Below the pieces are notes generated by a model that did no database searches, was not told the DNA's origin, and saw nothing but the letters and a program-made list of their open reading frames with translations. A DNA stretch of 64,000 bases from Mesostigma viride (lineage: Eukaryota; Streptophyta; Mesostigmatophyceae; Mesostigmatales; Mesostigmataceae): NCBI GenBank assembly GCA_009746045.1, contig RPFO01000050.1, positions 889,451-953,450 of the forward strand, written 5' to 3'. How positions within the stretch are numbered: the first letter of the stretch is position 1; each line of letters opens with the position of its first letter. The position numbers were made by a program, and so were the translations under genes. Of the stretch, positions 43,105-51,289 are shown in pieces.

Positions 43105-43746
43105 ATGGCGGTATCGTCCGATCGTTGCGGTGCGTTGACGGGCAAGGGCGGCCGGTGCGGGTGGCATACTTGGGGCGGCAGGAGCGCGTGCCCGCACCAC
43201 GGGGGCGGGAGGAGGGGGAGGCGCGGGGGGCGGGGCGCGCCTGGGCGCGGGGGGCGGGCGCACGGGGTCAGGGCGACCGGATTCCGCGCGGCGGTGCAGA
43301 GGGCGCTCAGGGCCGGTTTCCGCCCGGGAGAGGCGAGCGATAGGGCTGCCGATGACGTCGAGGCCGCTGCTCGTGATGCACGTGTAAAAGCCACATTAGA
43401 TGCCGATTATGCAGCCCGTGAAGCCGAATTGCGTGCCACTAGAAACGCCAAATTGCGTGCCGCTGGGGAAGACGCTGGGGCTGATAAACGTGCCGCTAGG
43501 GCTGCCGCTAGGGCCGCTGCCGCCGCTGTTGATGCCGCGGAGGAACGACTTGGGCTCCAAGAATGGATACAGGCTCGTTTAGACGCGGAGAGCGACGACG
43601 AGGAGGACGAAGACAGGTTCACCAAGAGAGCGGGGTACGTGCCTATGTACGTGCCGATATACACCGGTGCCCGCGTGCTGCCTAAGCGGGGCGGACACAC
43701 AACGGGGGCGCGCAGAGTGAGGGGGCGATCGCGCACGAGGAGGTGA
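43105..43746 (+). CDS. Viral protein with C-x9-C-x10-C-x2-H finger and Ala/Arg-rich body
   Basis: 213 codons; ATG chosen because MAVSSDRCGALTGKGGRC places the finger at the N-terminus as in the protein at 44914-45429. Finger Cys8, Cys18, Cys29, His32, with Thr12. Then a Gly/Arg-rich basic stretch, an Ala/Arg/Asp coiled region (about 80-150), an acidic patch (DAESDDEEDEDRF) and a tail (YVPMYVPIYTGARVLPKR). A nucleic-acid-binding or regulatory role is plausible only by composition. No frameshift seen. Confidence 0.68.
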   Translation: MAVSSDRCGALTGKGGRCGWHTWGGRSACPHHGGGRRGRRGGRGAPGRGGRAHGVRATGFRAAVQRALRAGFRPGEASDRAADDVEAAARDARVKATLDADYAAREAELRATRNAKLRAAGEDAGADKRAARAAARAAAAAVDAAEERLGLQEWIQARLDAESDDEEDEDRFTKRAGYVPMYVPIYTGARVLPKRGGHTTGARRVRGRSRTRR

Positions 43747-43870
43747 AAATATATATTCATTAAAAAAATAAATAATAGCACGTTTATCACCTAGTCGCGC
43801 CCCTAGGGTGCGCTGTACATAAAACGCGGTGAGGGACAGTGCTCAATGAGCTGCCTGTCACGCTTCAAAC

Positions 43871-44098
43871 AACTGCTGAGGCCACACCAGAGATCTGACA
43901 CACCAGAGATCTTGGATCTGCCACACCAGAGATCTGCCACACCAGAGATCTGCCACACCAGAGTCTGATCTTGGATCTGCCACACCAGAGATCTGACACA
44001 CCAGAGATCTCGGACCTGCCACATCAGAGATCTCGGATCTGCCCCGTCACTTGCCACGTCACAGATCTCTGGTATGCCACGTCACAGATCTTGGATGC
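43871..44098. repeat. Tandem CACACCAGAGATCTG repeats
   Basis: Ten or more imperfect units of CCACACCAGAGATCTG with TTGGATCTG variants and then CACGTCACAGATCT variants, running up to the coiled-coil gene. BglII-type AGATCT recurs. It may be the promoter region of the downstream gene or a structural repeat. Confidence 0.85.
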
Positions 44099-44184
44099 CC
44101 CATGCACAGGCCTGGCCATATGGTGGACAAGAGACCAGCAACTGTGAGAGAGCCATTTCGCCCGCAATCCGCCCGAAGTCGGCG

Positions 44185-44652
44185 ATGGAGAACACAAGCA
44201 GTTCTGATGGTGGGGGCAGCTCTGATGGCAGCGATTCTGACAAGGAAAACATGCCACCGTCGCAATGTGTTAAGGTGCTAGACCCCTCACATGAAGTGGG
44301 AAATCGAGTTGTTCGATTGAACGAAGGGCCTCTCCCATCCAGGGTTTTTGTCCCAAGGGAGTTTGTGACCACTGTTCACTCCCAATTCGCGGACATGAGA
44401 GACAAGATCGAGGGGGTGATCACAAAGCACAAGAAGGAAAGGGATGCCACCCGAAAGAGACACGAAAGGGCGAGGAACAAGCTTGCCAGCCAGGTCAATG
44501 ACCTGAAGAGGGTCGTTTCGGAGAGGGACGACGCCTTGAAATTGATGGAGCTGGCCCTTACCAACCACAAGGCCAGCATCGACAATCTCAGGACCCAGCT
44601 GGCCGCCGCCAAGACGGATTTGGCAAACGCGAAGATAGCATCCAAGGGTTGA
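44185..44652 (+). CDS. Viral coiled-coil protein (155 codons)
   Basis: Start at MENTSSSDGGGSSDG; upstream codons run through the tandem repeat. Acidic Ser/Asp N-terminus (DSDKENMPP), then RVFVPREFVTTVHSQF, then a long Lys/Arg/Glu coiled coil (HKKERDATRKRHERARNKLA) to the C-terminus. It is followed by TGGTAAACAATAAATAAAC ... GTTTAC, a possible hairpin with AATAAA for 3'-end formation. Function unknown. Confidence 0.65.
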   Translation: MENTSSSDGGGSSDGSDSDKENMPPSQCVKVLDPSHEVGNRVVRLNEGPLPSRVFVPREFVTTVHSQFADMRDKIEGVITKHKKERDATRKRHERARNKLASQVNDLKRVVSERDDALKLMELALTNHKASIDNLRTQLAAAKTDLANAKIASKG

Positions 44653-44913
44653 GAAACCAAATCCTACATTGGTAAACAATAAATAAACTTTGGTTTACTG
44701 TAACGTTGATAAAGCATGTCCACATCTAGCATAGAGAACGTTGCTCCCGTACATGAGGGCCTGGGCGATTTGAAAAGGACGGAGCATCTGGACCCCACCG
44801 CCCCCGTTGTGTTTGCCCCCCCATTGGTGTCCAGGCCGGAGCTGGTCGTCCCGGTCGTGTTTGCCGTCGTCGTGATCGCCCTTTTGGTGGCGACCATGAG
44901 CCACTGACGCACC

Positions 44914-45429
44914 TCAGTGCCTGCGCGCGCGCCATCTGTTGATTCGCCTCTGACCGGCGTTGTGGCCCGGCGCAGGTGCAGGCGCAGGTGCAGGCGCGGG
45001 CGGCGGGGGTGGAGGAGGGGGTGGAGGAGCCGCGTTGATGGCGGCGGCGACGACCTGCACGGGGACCCCTGCGGCGCGCGCTGTAGACAGGAGGTCGTTG
45101 GACGCGGCCACAAGATTCGCTCGGTTCCGTTGTCGGATAGCCGTCGCCCGCAGAGGGCCTATGCCGGCCCCTAGCGGCTGGCGCACGACGCGCAGGGCAT
45201 CCTGGAACCTGGCCAGTCGCGCGGAATACTCGACGTCCCGTGCTTCCGGGGGGATAACGGGAAGGACTTTCTTCGCCCGGTTGCCGTGCCCGCAGCAGGC
45301 GGAGGGCCATGTGTGGGTGTTTTTCCTGTTTCTGGTCGCGTGTTGGGTGCACTTGTGTGCCCGGCCGCCCCCCCGCCGTCTGCACCTCGTCCCACTGTTT
45401 GTAATGACCGTGCATTGGTATGAACCCAT
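44914..45429 (-). CDS. Viral protein with C-x9-C-x10-C-x2-H finger and Pro/Ala tail
   Basis: 171 codons, starting MGSYQCTVITNSGTRC. Cys6, Cys16, Cys27, His30 with Thr10: the same spacing as the protein at 43105. Middle part basic and Ala-rich (LARFQDALRVVRQPLG), then a run of ten Pro followed by PAPAPAPAPAPG and a basic end. Similar CxxxTxxGxRC ... CxxH fingers occur in giant-virus proteins (recall). Function unknown. Confidence 0.68.
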   Translation of the reverse strand: MGSYQCTVITNSGTRCRRRGGGRAHKCTQHATRNRKNTHTWPSACCGHGNRAKKVLPVIPPEARDVEYSARLARFQDALRVVRQPLGAGIGPLRATAIRQRNRANLVAASNDLLSTARAAGVPVQVVAAAINAAPPPPPPPPPPAPAPAPAPAPGHNAGQRRINRWRARRH

Positions 45430-45468
45430 TAAGATTAGTACATTAACGTTATATATAATTGAATGAGA

Positions 45469-46386
45469 TTACGATTTCATCCTCTTGTCCCTGTTCCACG
45501 CCTGGTTCTCAAGCATGAGTCGTTTGTTGTTTGCCGCAAACTCGGGGCCGCGGTACTCGCGAGCCTTATTGTAGTGGCCCAGCTTTTCCAGCCCCGGTGC
45601 CAATGCCTCCACCATGACCAGCGCCGTCTTCTCGGGGTCTTTCCCGGCAAATACCTCCTCTTGGTGCCGCAAATGGAAGAATTCGGTCAATGCGCACATG
45701 GGGTCTGTGAACGTGTCGCGAGTGGCCTGGCTCTTCTTCGTGAGCCCCTGGTCCTTCCTGTAGTCGGCGGTCTGCTCGTAGCCGGTCACCAGCTTGTTGG
45801 CCGCGTTGTTGACGATGGCGTACACCCTGGACGGCACGGGCTTGGCGCTGCTCTCCTTGATGGCGCGCATGTCTAGCTTATTACTCTCGCAGCTCTTGAT
45901 GCGAGGGGCCTCCGACACTTGCTGGCGAGGGAGAGGCACAAACTCCTCGCCGGTATTGTCGCGATACCTATCCAACAACTCTTGAATTAGAGCCGGGTCC
46001 GCGTCCAGGTATCTCTCCAATAGCACAGCCACTGACTGGCGAAAGGCGGCGGCCTTCTTGCCGGGTAGGACCTGGATTATCTTTATGATTCCCTGTCGGT
46101 CAGTGACAGGCGTCTCTCGTTGCCCTTGGCCGGTGAAACGGAAGTGTACGATGCCATCGTACACTTCTTCATGGGCCGAGCACAGTTTTTTGAAGGCCTC
46201 GCTTGCGTGTCTGAATGAATTAGTTGTGAACGATCCATCCGGCTTCATAAATATCATGCACTTGATAGCATCAATAACCGAAATCTTGCCATCCGGGGTC
46301 ACGCGAATCTTGCCAGCAAATGGATCCTGCTCACCAGACCCATCGCGCAAGGGTTGCAAATACCTCACAACTGCATTTGAGGCCAT
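45469..46386 (-). CDS. BRO-like viral regulator, paralog 1
   Basis: 305 codons from MASNAVVRYLQPL. The 20 codons upstream are the promoter, not protein, by comparison with the other copies. N-terminal domain: GKIRVTPDGKISVIDAIKCM, then FRFTGQGQRETPVTDRQGII with KIIQVLPGKKAAAFRQSVAV, which resembles BRO/antirepressor N-domains (x-G-L-x-x-L-I ... A-x-x-F). The middle part reads ARVYAIVNN-like (SRVYAIVNNAANKLVTGYEQ) then RKDQGLTKKSQATRDTFTD, like the N...TG...RD module of viral BRO-like proteins. Probably DNA-binding. The C-terminus is nearly the same as paralog 2. No frameshift. Confidence 0.75.
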   Translation of the reverse strand: MASNAVVRYLQPLRDGSGEQDPFAGKIRVTPDGKISVIDAIKCMIFMKPDGSFTTNSFRHASEAFKKLCSAHEEVYDGIVHFRFTGQGQRETPVTDRQGIIKIIQVLPGKKAAAFRQSVAVLLERYLDADPALIQELLDRYRDNTGEEFVPLPRQQVSEAPRIKSCESNKLDMRAIKESSAKPVPSRVYAIVNNAANKLVTGYEQTADYRKDQGLTKKSQATRDTFTDPMCALTEFFHLRHQEEVFAGKDPEKTALVMVEALAPGLEKLGHYNKAREYRGPEFAANNKRLMLENQAWNRDKRMKS

Positions 46387-46425
46387 GATTGATTTATTGT
46401 TGTTGTAGAAATTGTATCGCTCCAG

Positions 46426-46438
46426 ATAAGCGCGCCAC
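46426..46438 (-). promoter_or_regulatory. Shared BRO upstream box, copy 1
   Basis: GTGGCGCGCTTAT on the minus strand, 40 bp before the ATG at 46386. The same 13-mer precedes the paralogs at 47391 and 51092 at nearly the same distance. Confidence 0.65.
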
Positions 46439-46476
46439 CGTTTCAAGGTTGTCCATTATCATTATTATGATTGCAA

Positions 46477-47391
46477 TTACGCTTTTATCCTCTTGTCCCT
46501 GTTCCACACCTGGTTCTCAAGCATTAGTCGTTTGTTGTTTGCCGCAAACTCGGGGCCGCGGTACTCGCGAGCCTCCTTGTAGTGACCCAGCTTTTCTAGC
46601 CCGGGTGCCAGCATATCCACTATGGAGAGGGCCGACTTCTCGGGGTCGCCCCCCTTAGACACCATGGCCTTGTGCTGCTCGTGGAAGAATATCGACAGAC
46701 CGCACATCCCGTCCGTGAAGGTGTCGCGAGTGGCCTGGCTCTTCTTCGTGAGCCCCTGGTCCTTGCGGTAGTCTGCCGTTTGATCGTAGCCCGTCGCCAG
46801 CTTGTTGGAACTGTTGTTGACGGCGGCGTACACTCGAGCGGGCACCGGCTTGGCGCTGCTCTCCTTGATGGCGCGCATGTCCAGCTTTGTCTTCTCGCAG
46901 CTCTTGATGCGAGGGGCCTCCAGCACTTGCTGGCGAGGGAGAGGCACGAACTCCTCGCCGGTCCTGTCGCGGTACCGGTCGTGCAGGTCCTGGATGAGCG
47001 CCGGGTCGGCGTCGAGGTACTTCTCCAGCAGCACTGCCATGTGGTGGCGGAAGGCGGCGGCCTTCTTACCCGGCAGCAGCTGTATGATCTTTATCATTCC
47101 CTGTCGGTCGGTGACAGATGTGTCTCGCTGGCCCTGACCAGGAAAACGGAAGTTGACCCTGGATGTCTCAACTTCTGGAAATTCCTTAGCAAGCCTCATC
47201 AAGTACTTTGACGCATTGGTGTTTGCATTGTCCATAAACGTGCCATCCGTGTTCATAAAGCATACAACTTTGATGACGTCGATTATCGATATCTTGCCGT
47301 CCGGCGTCACTCGTATCTTGTTCGCAAAGGGGTCCTCCCCCGGCACGTCGCGCGAAGGCTGCAGATACCTCACAAGTGTTTGGGACGCCAT
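46477..47391 (-). CDS. BRO-like viral regulator, paralog 2
   Basis: 304 codons from MASQTLVRYLQP. Same architecture as paralog 1: KIRVTPDGKISIIDVIKVVC, FRFPGQGQRDTSVTDRQGMI, then VYAAVNNSSNKLATGYDQTA and SQATRDTFTDGMCGL. The last two thirds are near-identical to paralog 1, while the segment around residues 45-85 differs strongly, so the presumed recognition part has diverged. The two lie in tandem, 90 bp apart, each with the upstream box. Confidence 0.77.
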   Translation of the reverse strand: MASQTLVRYLQPSRDVPGEDPFANKIRVTPDGKISIIDVIKVVCFMNTDGTFMDNANTNASKYLMRLAKEFPEVETSRVNFRFPGQGQRDTSVTDRQGMIKIIQLLPGKKAAAFRHHMAVLLEKYLDADPALIQDLHDRYRDRTGEEFVPLPRQQVLEAPRIKSCEKTKLDMRAIKESSAKPVPARVYAAVNNSSNKLATGYDQTADYRKDQGLTKKSQATRDTFTDGMCGLSIFFHEQHKAMVSKGGDPEKSALSIVDMLAPGLEKLGHYKEAREYRGPEFAANNKRLMLENQVWNRDKRIKA

Positions 47392-47429
47392 GACTGTTTA
47401 CTTGTGGCGGAGAAATGTTATCCATTGAA

Positions 47430-47442
47430 ATAAGCGCGCCAC
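47430..47442 (-). promoter_or_regulatory. Shared BRO upstream box, copy 2
   Basis: GTGGCGCGCTTAT, 39 bp before the ATG at 47391, followed by an ACATTTCTCCGCCAC stretch also present upstream of the 51 kb copy. Confidence 0.65.
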
Positions 47443-47477
47443 CGATTAGCAAATTAACCGACAACATTGGTCACCTC

Positions 47478-48244
47478 TTATTGCCCTACTTGTTTATCGG
47501 CGTTGGGGTCCTGCAACTCTATGCTCTCATCCAGGGTCAACTCTATCTTGTGCAAGGTGCAGACCTCCTTGAGAACGAGCAGCCTCTCTACCGTAACGTT
47601 GGATGTCGTGGGCGTGCGGAACAGGTGGAGGCGTTTGGTGTGGTCGGGGTAGTCTAGCCCGTACCCGATGAGCTGGCCCACGCCGTGCAGGCCGGAGCTA
47701 AACTCTTTCACCTCTATGATCTGCTTGGTGCCGGGCACAAGATATCGATTATGCCTGCCCGACACCTGACCTCACGCTGTCCTCCTAGCCTCTCAGCGAG
47801 ACTGGCCTGTACGTCCTTTTCGCCCCATCTCTTACGCTTTTTGGACGTGTTTGAAGACAAAAGTCGGACCAGTTTGTCCAAGGTGTCCGCCTTTTTGACG
47901 CTATCCACACACTCGTGGGTCACGCCTGGCAGCATGCAAACGAGTCTCTTGAGGTCGTCAAACTCCATGACCGGCGTCTCCCTCTGTCTTTGTCCAGGAA
48001 ATTTCCACAAGCTAGTTGCGGGACGCACTATGTCCTCATGTGTCTTTCCAACCCTTGAGAACATGTGACTTGCCATTTGATGGACATGTACACACTTGTG
48101 GTCATTTGATAATAGCACGCGCTTGATCACATCAATTACCGACACCCGACCATCGGGCGTCATGCGGACACCTGCGGACACGGACGCGTCCGGGTCGCGG
48201 ACGTTTGCGGACATCTTCTTGGAGGGAGTGAGGCGTGTGCCCAT
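47478..48244 (-). pseudogene. BRO-like N-domain fused to a PD-(D/E)XK-type nuclease domain, one frameshift
   Basis: N-terminal half (from 48244) has GVRMTPDGRVSVIDVIKRVL and WKFPGQRQRETPVMEFDDLK. After a basic linker (SKKRKRWGEKDVQ) comes REVRCRAGIIDILCP, then in a second frame TKQIIEVKEFSSGLHGVGQL and IGYGLDYPDHTKRLHLF. The ID...(I)EVK pair with a downstream G-Q-x-x-x-Y is typical of PD-(D/E)XK nucleases. A one-base shift near 47740 separates Asp from the E-x-K, so the product is split. A TATAAAAGG box lies about 20 bp before the ATG. Overlaps no neighbour. Nuclease call by motif only. Confidence 0.66.
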
Positions 48245-48289
48245 TACCTCCGCGCATCCTCCTTTTATAGCACTTCGTCCCAGTGTCAG

Positions 48290-48422
48290 ATCTCAACATG
48301 CGTGCGTCCACGGCTGGCAATGCGTCCTTGATAGTATGACGAGAGCCCCTAGCGCGCGGACTCTCGCTGGCCGGGACCGGGGAATTTGAAGCTGCAAATG
48401 ATCCATCCGGCTTAGTAAACAT
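48290..48422 (-). pseudogene. BRO-like fragment (N-domain pieces)
   Basis: MFTKPDGSFAA followed, in another frame, by SFKFPGPGQRES. These match MKPDGSF and FRFTGQGQRET of the intact copies with the intervening 25 or so residues deleted. It stops directly afterwards. Confidence 0.6.
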
Positions 48423-48520
48423 ATGTTTGCTTTGGTTTGAGTGATTTCACTCTGCTGTAAGTAATTATATTTTTAAAACATATATTTGCGGAATATAAAA
48501 ACACACGCATATATTATAAC

Positions 48521-48936
48521 ATGGCGGCAAAGAAAACGCGCACCCCACGACGCGCTCGTACGGTGCACCGCGCACACCGCTCCCGAGCCGCTGCGGTGCT
48601 GACGCCGGCCATGGAGCATAATTACCACGCCGCATCGGGGATGCTGTCGTATCGTTTCGGCGGGGCGTTGGAGGCATTGTCGAAGGCGAAGGTGTCGGCG
48701 AAGGGCGATGTCCCCCTGATCAGTACAGGAGAGATCTCCGGGAGGCCAATGCGGTGGAGCGGAACCTGCGGCGGTCGTGGCTCGTGTCTATGGATAAACT
48801 GCGCCGACTGAGAGAACAAGGCGCGGGCATCCTTTATAGAGGGCCGGACGCCATCGTCGATTGGGTCATGAGAGCCGCCAAGACCGTTGTCATGCCTGGT
48901 AGGCGGGGACTCGCGGGTAAGCGTAAACGTTTTTGA
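48521..48936 (+). pseudogene. Small basic viral protein, one frameshift in a C run
   Basis: N-terminus MAAKKTRTPRRARTVHRAHR is strongly basic. The frame switches at CCCCC (about 48712-48716) into QYRRDLREANAVERNLRRSW, then DAIVDWVMRAAKTVVMPGRR and a basic end (AGKRKRF). Without the indel it would be about 138 residues, like small DNA-binding or virion core proteins, but no family is recognised. A TATATTATAAC precedes the ATG. Confidence 0.6.
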
Positions 48937-48971
48937 TTAAAAAATATCGGTTAGTTGTATACGCAATACGG

Positions 48972-49271
48972 ATGCCTGTCGGGAGCAAAGCTGACGTCAT
49001 GAATGGCAGGGCGACCAGGACGAGCGGAGGGCTTACGAGCGGCGACCTGGTGCGGAGGAAGGACGGCCGGGTTGTTTCGAAGGCCAAGAGCGAGATAGGG
49101 GCGCAGAACCCGTGGGCCAAGTTCGTGAAGAAGGTGCACGCGGAGACCGGTGGCTCGCTGAGTGACGCGATGGTGGAGGCAAAGAGACAGTTGGACGGTT
49201 TGATGAGGGAGCGCGGCCTCGCGAACACCGCCGAGAACCGTCGCGAGGTCCTGTCCAGCCTCTCGCGTTAA
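48972..49271 (+). CDS. Small viral protein with NPW...FVKK motif
   Basis: 99 codons from MPVGSKADVMNGR. The core NPWAKFVKKVHAETGGSL then SDAMVEAKRQL resembles a short motif common in giant-virus virion proteins (NPW, then VKK, then repeated A-K-x-x at the end), recalled and not searched. Compact, intact, 35 bp after the preceding gene. Confidence 0.62.
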   Translation: MPVGSKADVMNGRATRTSGGLTSGDLVRRKDGRVVSKAKSEIGAQNPWAKFVKKVHAETGGSLSDAMVEAKRQLDGLMRERGLANTAENRREVLSSLSR

Positions 49272-49347
49272 CCCGGCTCTTTCCCCGTCGCGGCTGTCCG
49301 GCCTCGGTCGCAAAAAAAAAACGGAGGTAGGTTCTATATCACTCGCG

Positions 49348-49728
49348 ATGGGTATGTTTATGTACGATTTTAAGAACCTCTTCAAGGTCGGCCTGCTGAT
49401 CGGTTTGGCGCACGTGATCGCCACCTGGGTGCGGGTTAAGCGGGAGAAGTTTCGCCTGAAGGCAAACATCCGGTCGACCGTGTCCATCTCGTGGATTCTG
49501 GGTCTCAGCGGGCTCGCCTACGTGCTGTACAGGAACTTCCGCGACAAGGCCTACGCCTACGACACGCTGCCGTGGAAGATCTGGAAGGGTTTCTGGACAT
49601 CCGGGGGTGCCAGTTTGTCCTATTCCATGCTCATGACGGGCGGGTCGGCTCACTTCTCTAGCCGGCCGGTGGCCGAGGTGGTGGAGGCGACGGTGTCGGA
49701 GGCGACGGCCCCGACCACGGCCGCGTAA
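49348..49728 (+). CDS. Viral membrane protein, two or three transmembrane segments
   Basis: 126 codons. Hydrophobic segments at about 12-28 (LFKVGLLIGLAHVIATWV), 46-62 (TVSISWILGLSGLAYVLY) and a weaker one near 85-100. Basic loop between the first two (RVKREKFRLK). Ala/Val/Glu-rich tail. TATATC sits 9 bp before the start region. Probably a virion or host-membrane protein; no family recognised. Confidence 0.65.
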   Translation: MGMFMYDFKNLFKVGLLIGLAHVIATWVRVKREKFRLKANIRSTVSISWILGLSGLAYVLYRNFRDKAYAYDTLPWKIWKGFWTSGGASLSYSMLMTGGSAHFSSRPVAEVVEATVSEATAPTTAA

Positions 49729-49810
49729 CTTTGAGACCGGAGCGGGTGGCGCCTAGATCTCCGCCCCCTCGACCTGGGTCTGGGCCGCGGTCTCGGCCTC
49801 GGCACGGGCA

Positions 49811-49861
49811 CAGGGATGGGGATGGGGATGGGGATGGGGGTGGGGACGGGGATGGGGACGA
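49811..49861. repeat. (GGGGAT)n microsatellite
   Basis: About eight units of GGGGAT/GGGGAC between two convergent viral genes. An antisense ORF across it (Pro-Ile/Pro-Arg repeats) is an artefact. Confidence 0.9.
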
Positions 49862-49879
49862 AACGGGCGGCTGTCATCG

Positions 49880-50476
49880 TTAGAGACAGTCGTCATTTAT
49901 GTCACGCCCGAGGCGCACAGACTCGCTCCATGACTTGTGGGATGGCAGGTTCTTGTTCTCCCCGTTGTAAGTTCCTATGAGCTCGTAGACGGTGAAGTCC
50001 TTGCAATAGTCGTGAATGAGGCGACGGTACGCGGGAGGGAACGAGTACGGCCCTATCTGCAGTTGGTCGAGGGGCGGAACGGACTTGTAGAACTCGGGAT
50101 CCTTGTACGGCCTTTCCAGGTGAGCCCGTATCACGCGCACTTCAGGGCGGCGGATGTCGATGTATGAATCCCAACGCCTCCAAGTAAGGGGACTCGCGCC
50201 ACTCGCGCACTTCGGTCCGCGGTAGAACTCGACGCTGAATGGCACCTTCTTGTGGAAAAGCATGTCAATTATGCGGTTCATGTGACAGTCTTCCAACGTT
50301 TCGTCATACGCGTTGAAAACGAGGCAGTAGCGCCCCAACTTGTCTATGAACCCTTGCGTCCCCTTTTCAAAATCGTTGTGAAGAGAGCCGGTGAGGTTGA
50401 GCCAGAACCCCTCCGCCGTGCCCGCTTCGGTCTCTGAAGGCATGAGGCGCTCTAAGGACACGACTGGATACGACAT
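49880..50476 (-). CDS. Hypothetical viral protein (198 codons)
   Basis: MSYPVVSLERLMPSETEAGT to RLGRDINDDCL. Globular composition with many aromatics (FSVEFYRGPKCASGASPLTW, YSFPPAYRRLIHDYCKDFTV). No membrane segment or recognised motif. Intact. Bases 50477-50777 after it hold no gene that I can see. Confidence 0.58.
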   Translation of the reverse strand: MSYPVVSLERLMPSETEAGTAEGFWLNLTGSLHNDFEKGTQGFIDKLGRYCLVFNAYDETLEDCHMNRIIDMLFHKKVPFSVEFYRGPKCASGASPLTWRRWDSYIDIRRPEVRVIRAHLERPYKDPEFYKSVPPLDQLQIGPYSFPPAYRRLIHDYCKDFTVYELIGTYNGENKNLPSHKSWSESVRLGRDINDDCL

Positions 50477-50809
50477 GCATGCTCAAGTGAATGATGATAT
50501 TATTATAACCGAGGCGCGCGGATGATGGGTTAGCCTATTGACGCATTATAGATTCGACCGCGCGGTATATTCGAGTCGCTAACCACCTGCAGGCGTTGAT
50601 GGTTGTGAGGACGGAAAAATTGTTCACAAAACCCAGTGCGCATCGGTCAGCGTACATCTCCTCCTCTGTCATTGCGCCTTTTCATAAAAAAGATTATGTA
50701 GGATTTTTTACCGAGGCGCGCAGGCACTGGTAGCCCTGGTCACGCGGGTGGCCGCTACCACCCCTTGCTGATCGGGCTTATTTTAATATATAACAAAGAT
50801 AAAAAGTCC

Positions 50810-51092
50810 TGCCCGTGCCCGTGTCTCGTTGGCCGGGGCCCGGAAACTTAAAGTGTATACATCCAGATGACACCTCTGGGTACTCCTTCTCAAGGCGTGA
50901 TAAGGCATTGCTCGCCATCTGATTGGCCTTCTCATAGAAGGAACCGTCATCGTTCATGAAGAGCACGCACTTGACGACGTCTACCCTCGAAATCATGCCA
51001 TCGGGCGCCACTCGCATCTTGTTCGCGAACGGGTCATCCCCCGGCACTTCGCGCGAGGGTTGCAGATACTTCACAAGTGCACGGGACGCCGT
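50810..51092 (-). pseudogene. BRO-like paralog fragment with lost start codon
   Basis: Position 51092-51090 reads ACG where paralog 2 has ATG (GGCGTCC follows in both). Then VKYLQPSREVPGDDPFANKM and FKFPGPGQRDT before the sequence diverges into an unrelated end. The upstream box is retained. The start is lost and the rest is truncated, so this is a dead copy. Confidence 0.72.
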
Positions 51093-51129
51093 GTTGTTTA
51101 TTAGTGGCGGAGAAATGTCGGCCCTCGAT

Positions 51130-51142
51130 ATAAGCGCGCCAC
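51130..51142 (-). promoter_or_regulatory. Shared BRO upstream box, copy 3
   Basis: GTGGCGCGCTTAT, 38 bp before the former start codon at 51092. Conserved although the gene behind it is dead. Confidence 0.62.
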
Positions 51143-51289
51143 TTACCGCCGGGCGTGATCAGGCGGTCGCCAATAAATACCAGAAGTCTACTATAGAATA
51201 GTACACTTCCGACTATAAATACCGGGACTGGCGACCGAGCGGCGGTGTGGGTACATCCGCGCGCGGATTGTCTGGACGTACCAGTAGGA

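Noticed and set aside
46387-46446. N-terminal extension of BRO paralog 1 (MKRWRAYLERYN...)
   Set aside because: Encoded by the conserved upstream box region; the paralogs start at the MAS Met.
49650-49877. Antisense Pro-Ile/Pro-Arg ORF
   Set aside because: Spans a GGGGAT microsatellite and the tail of the plus-strand membrane protein gene.
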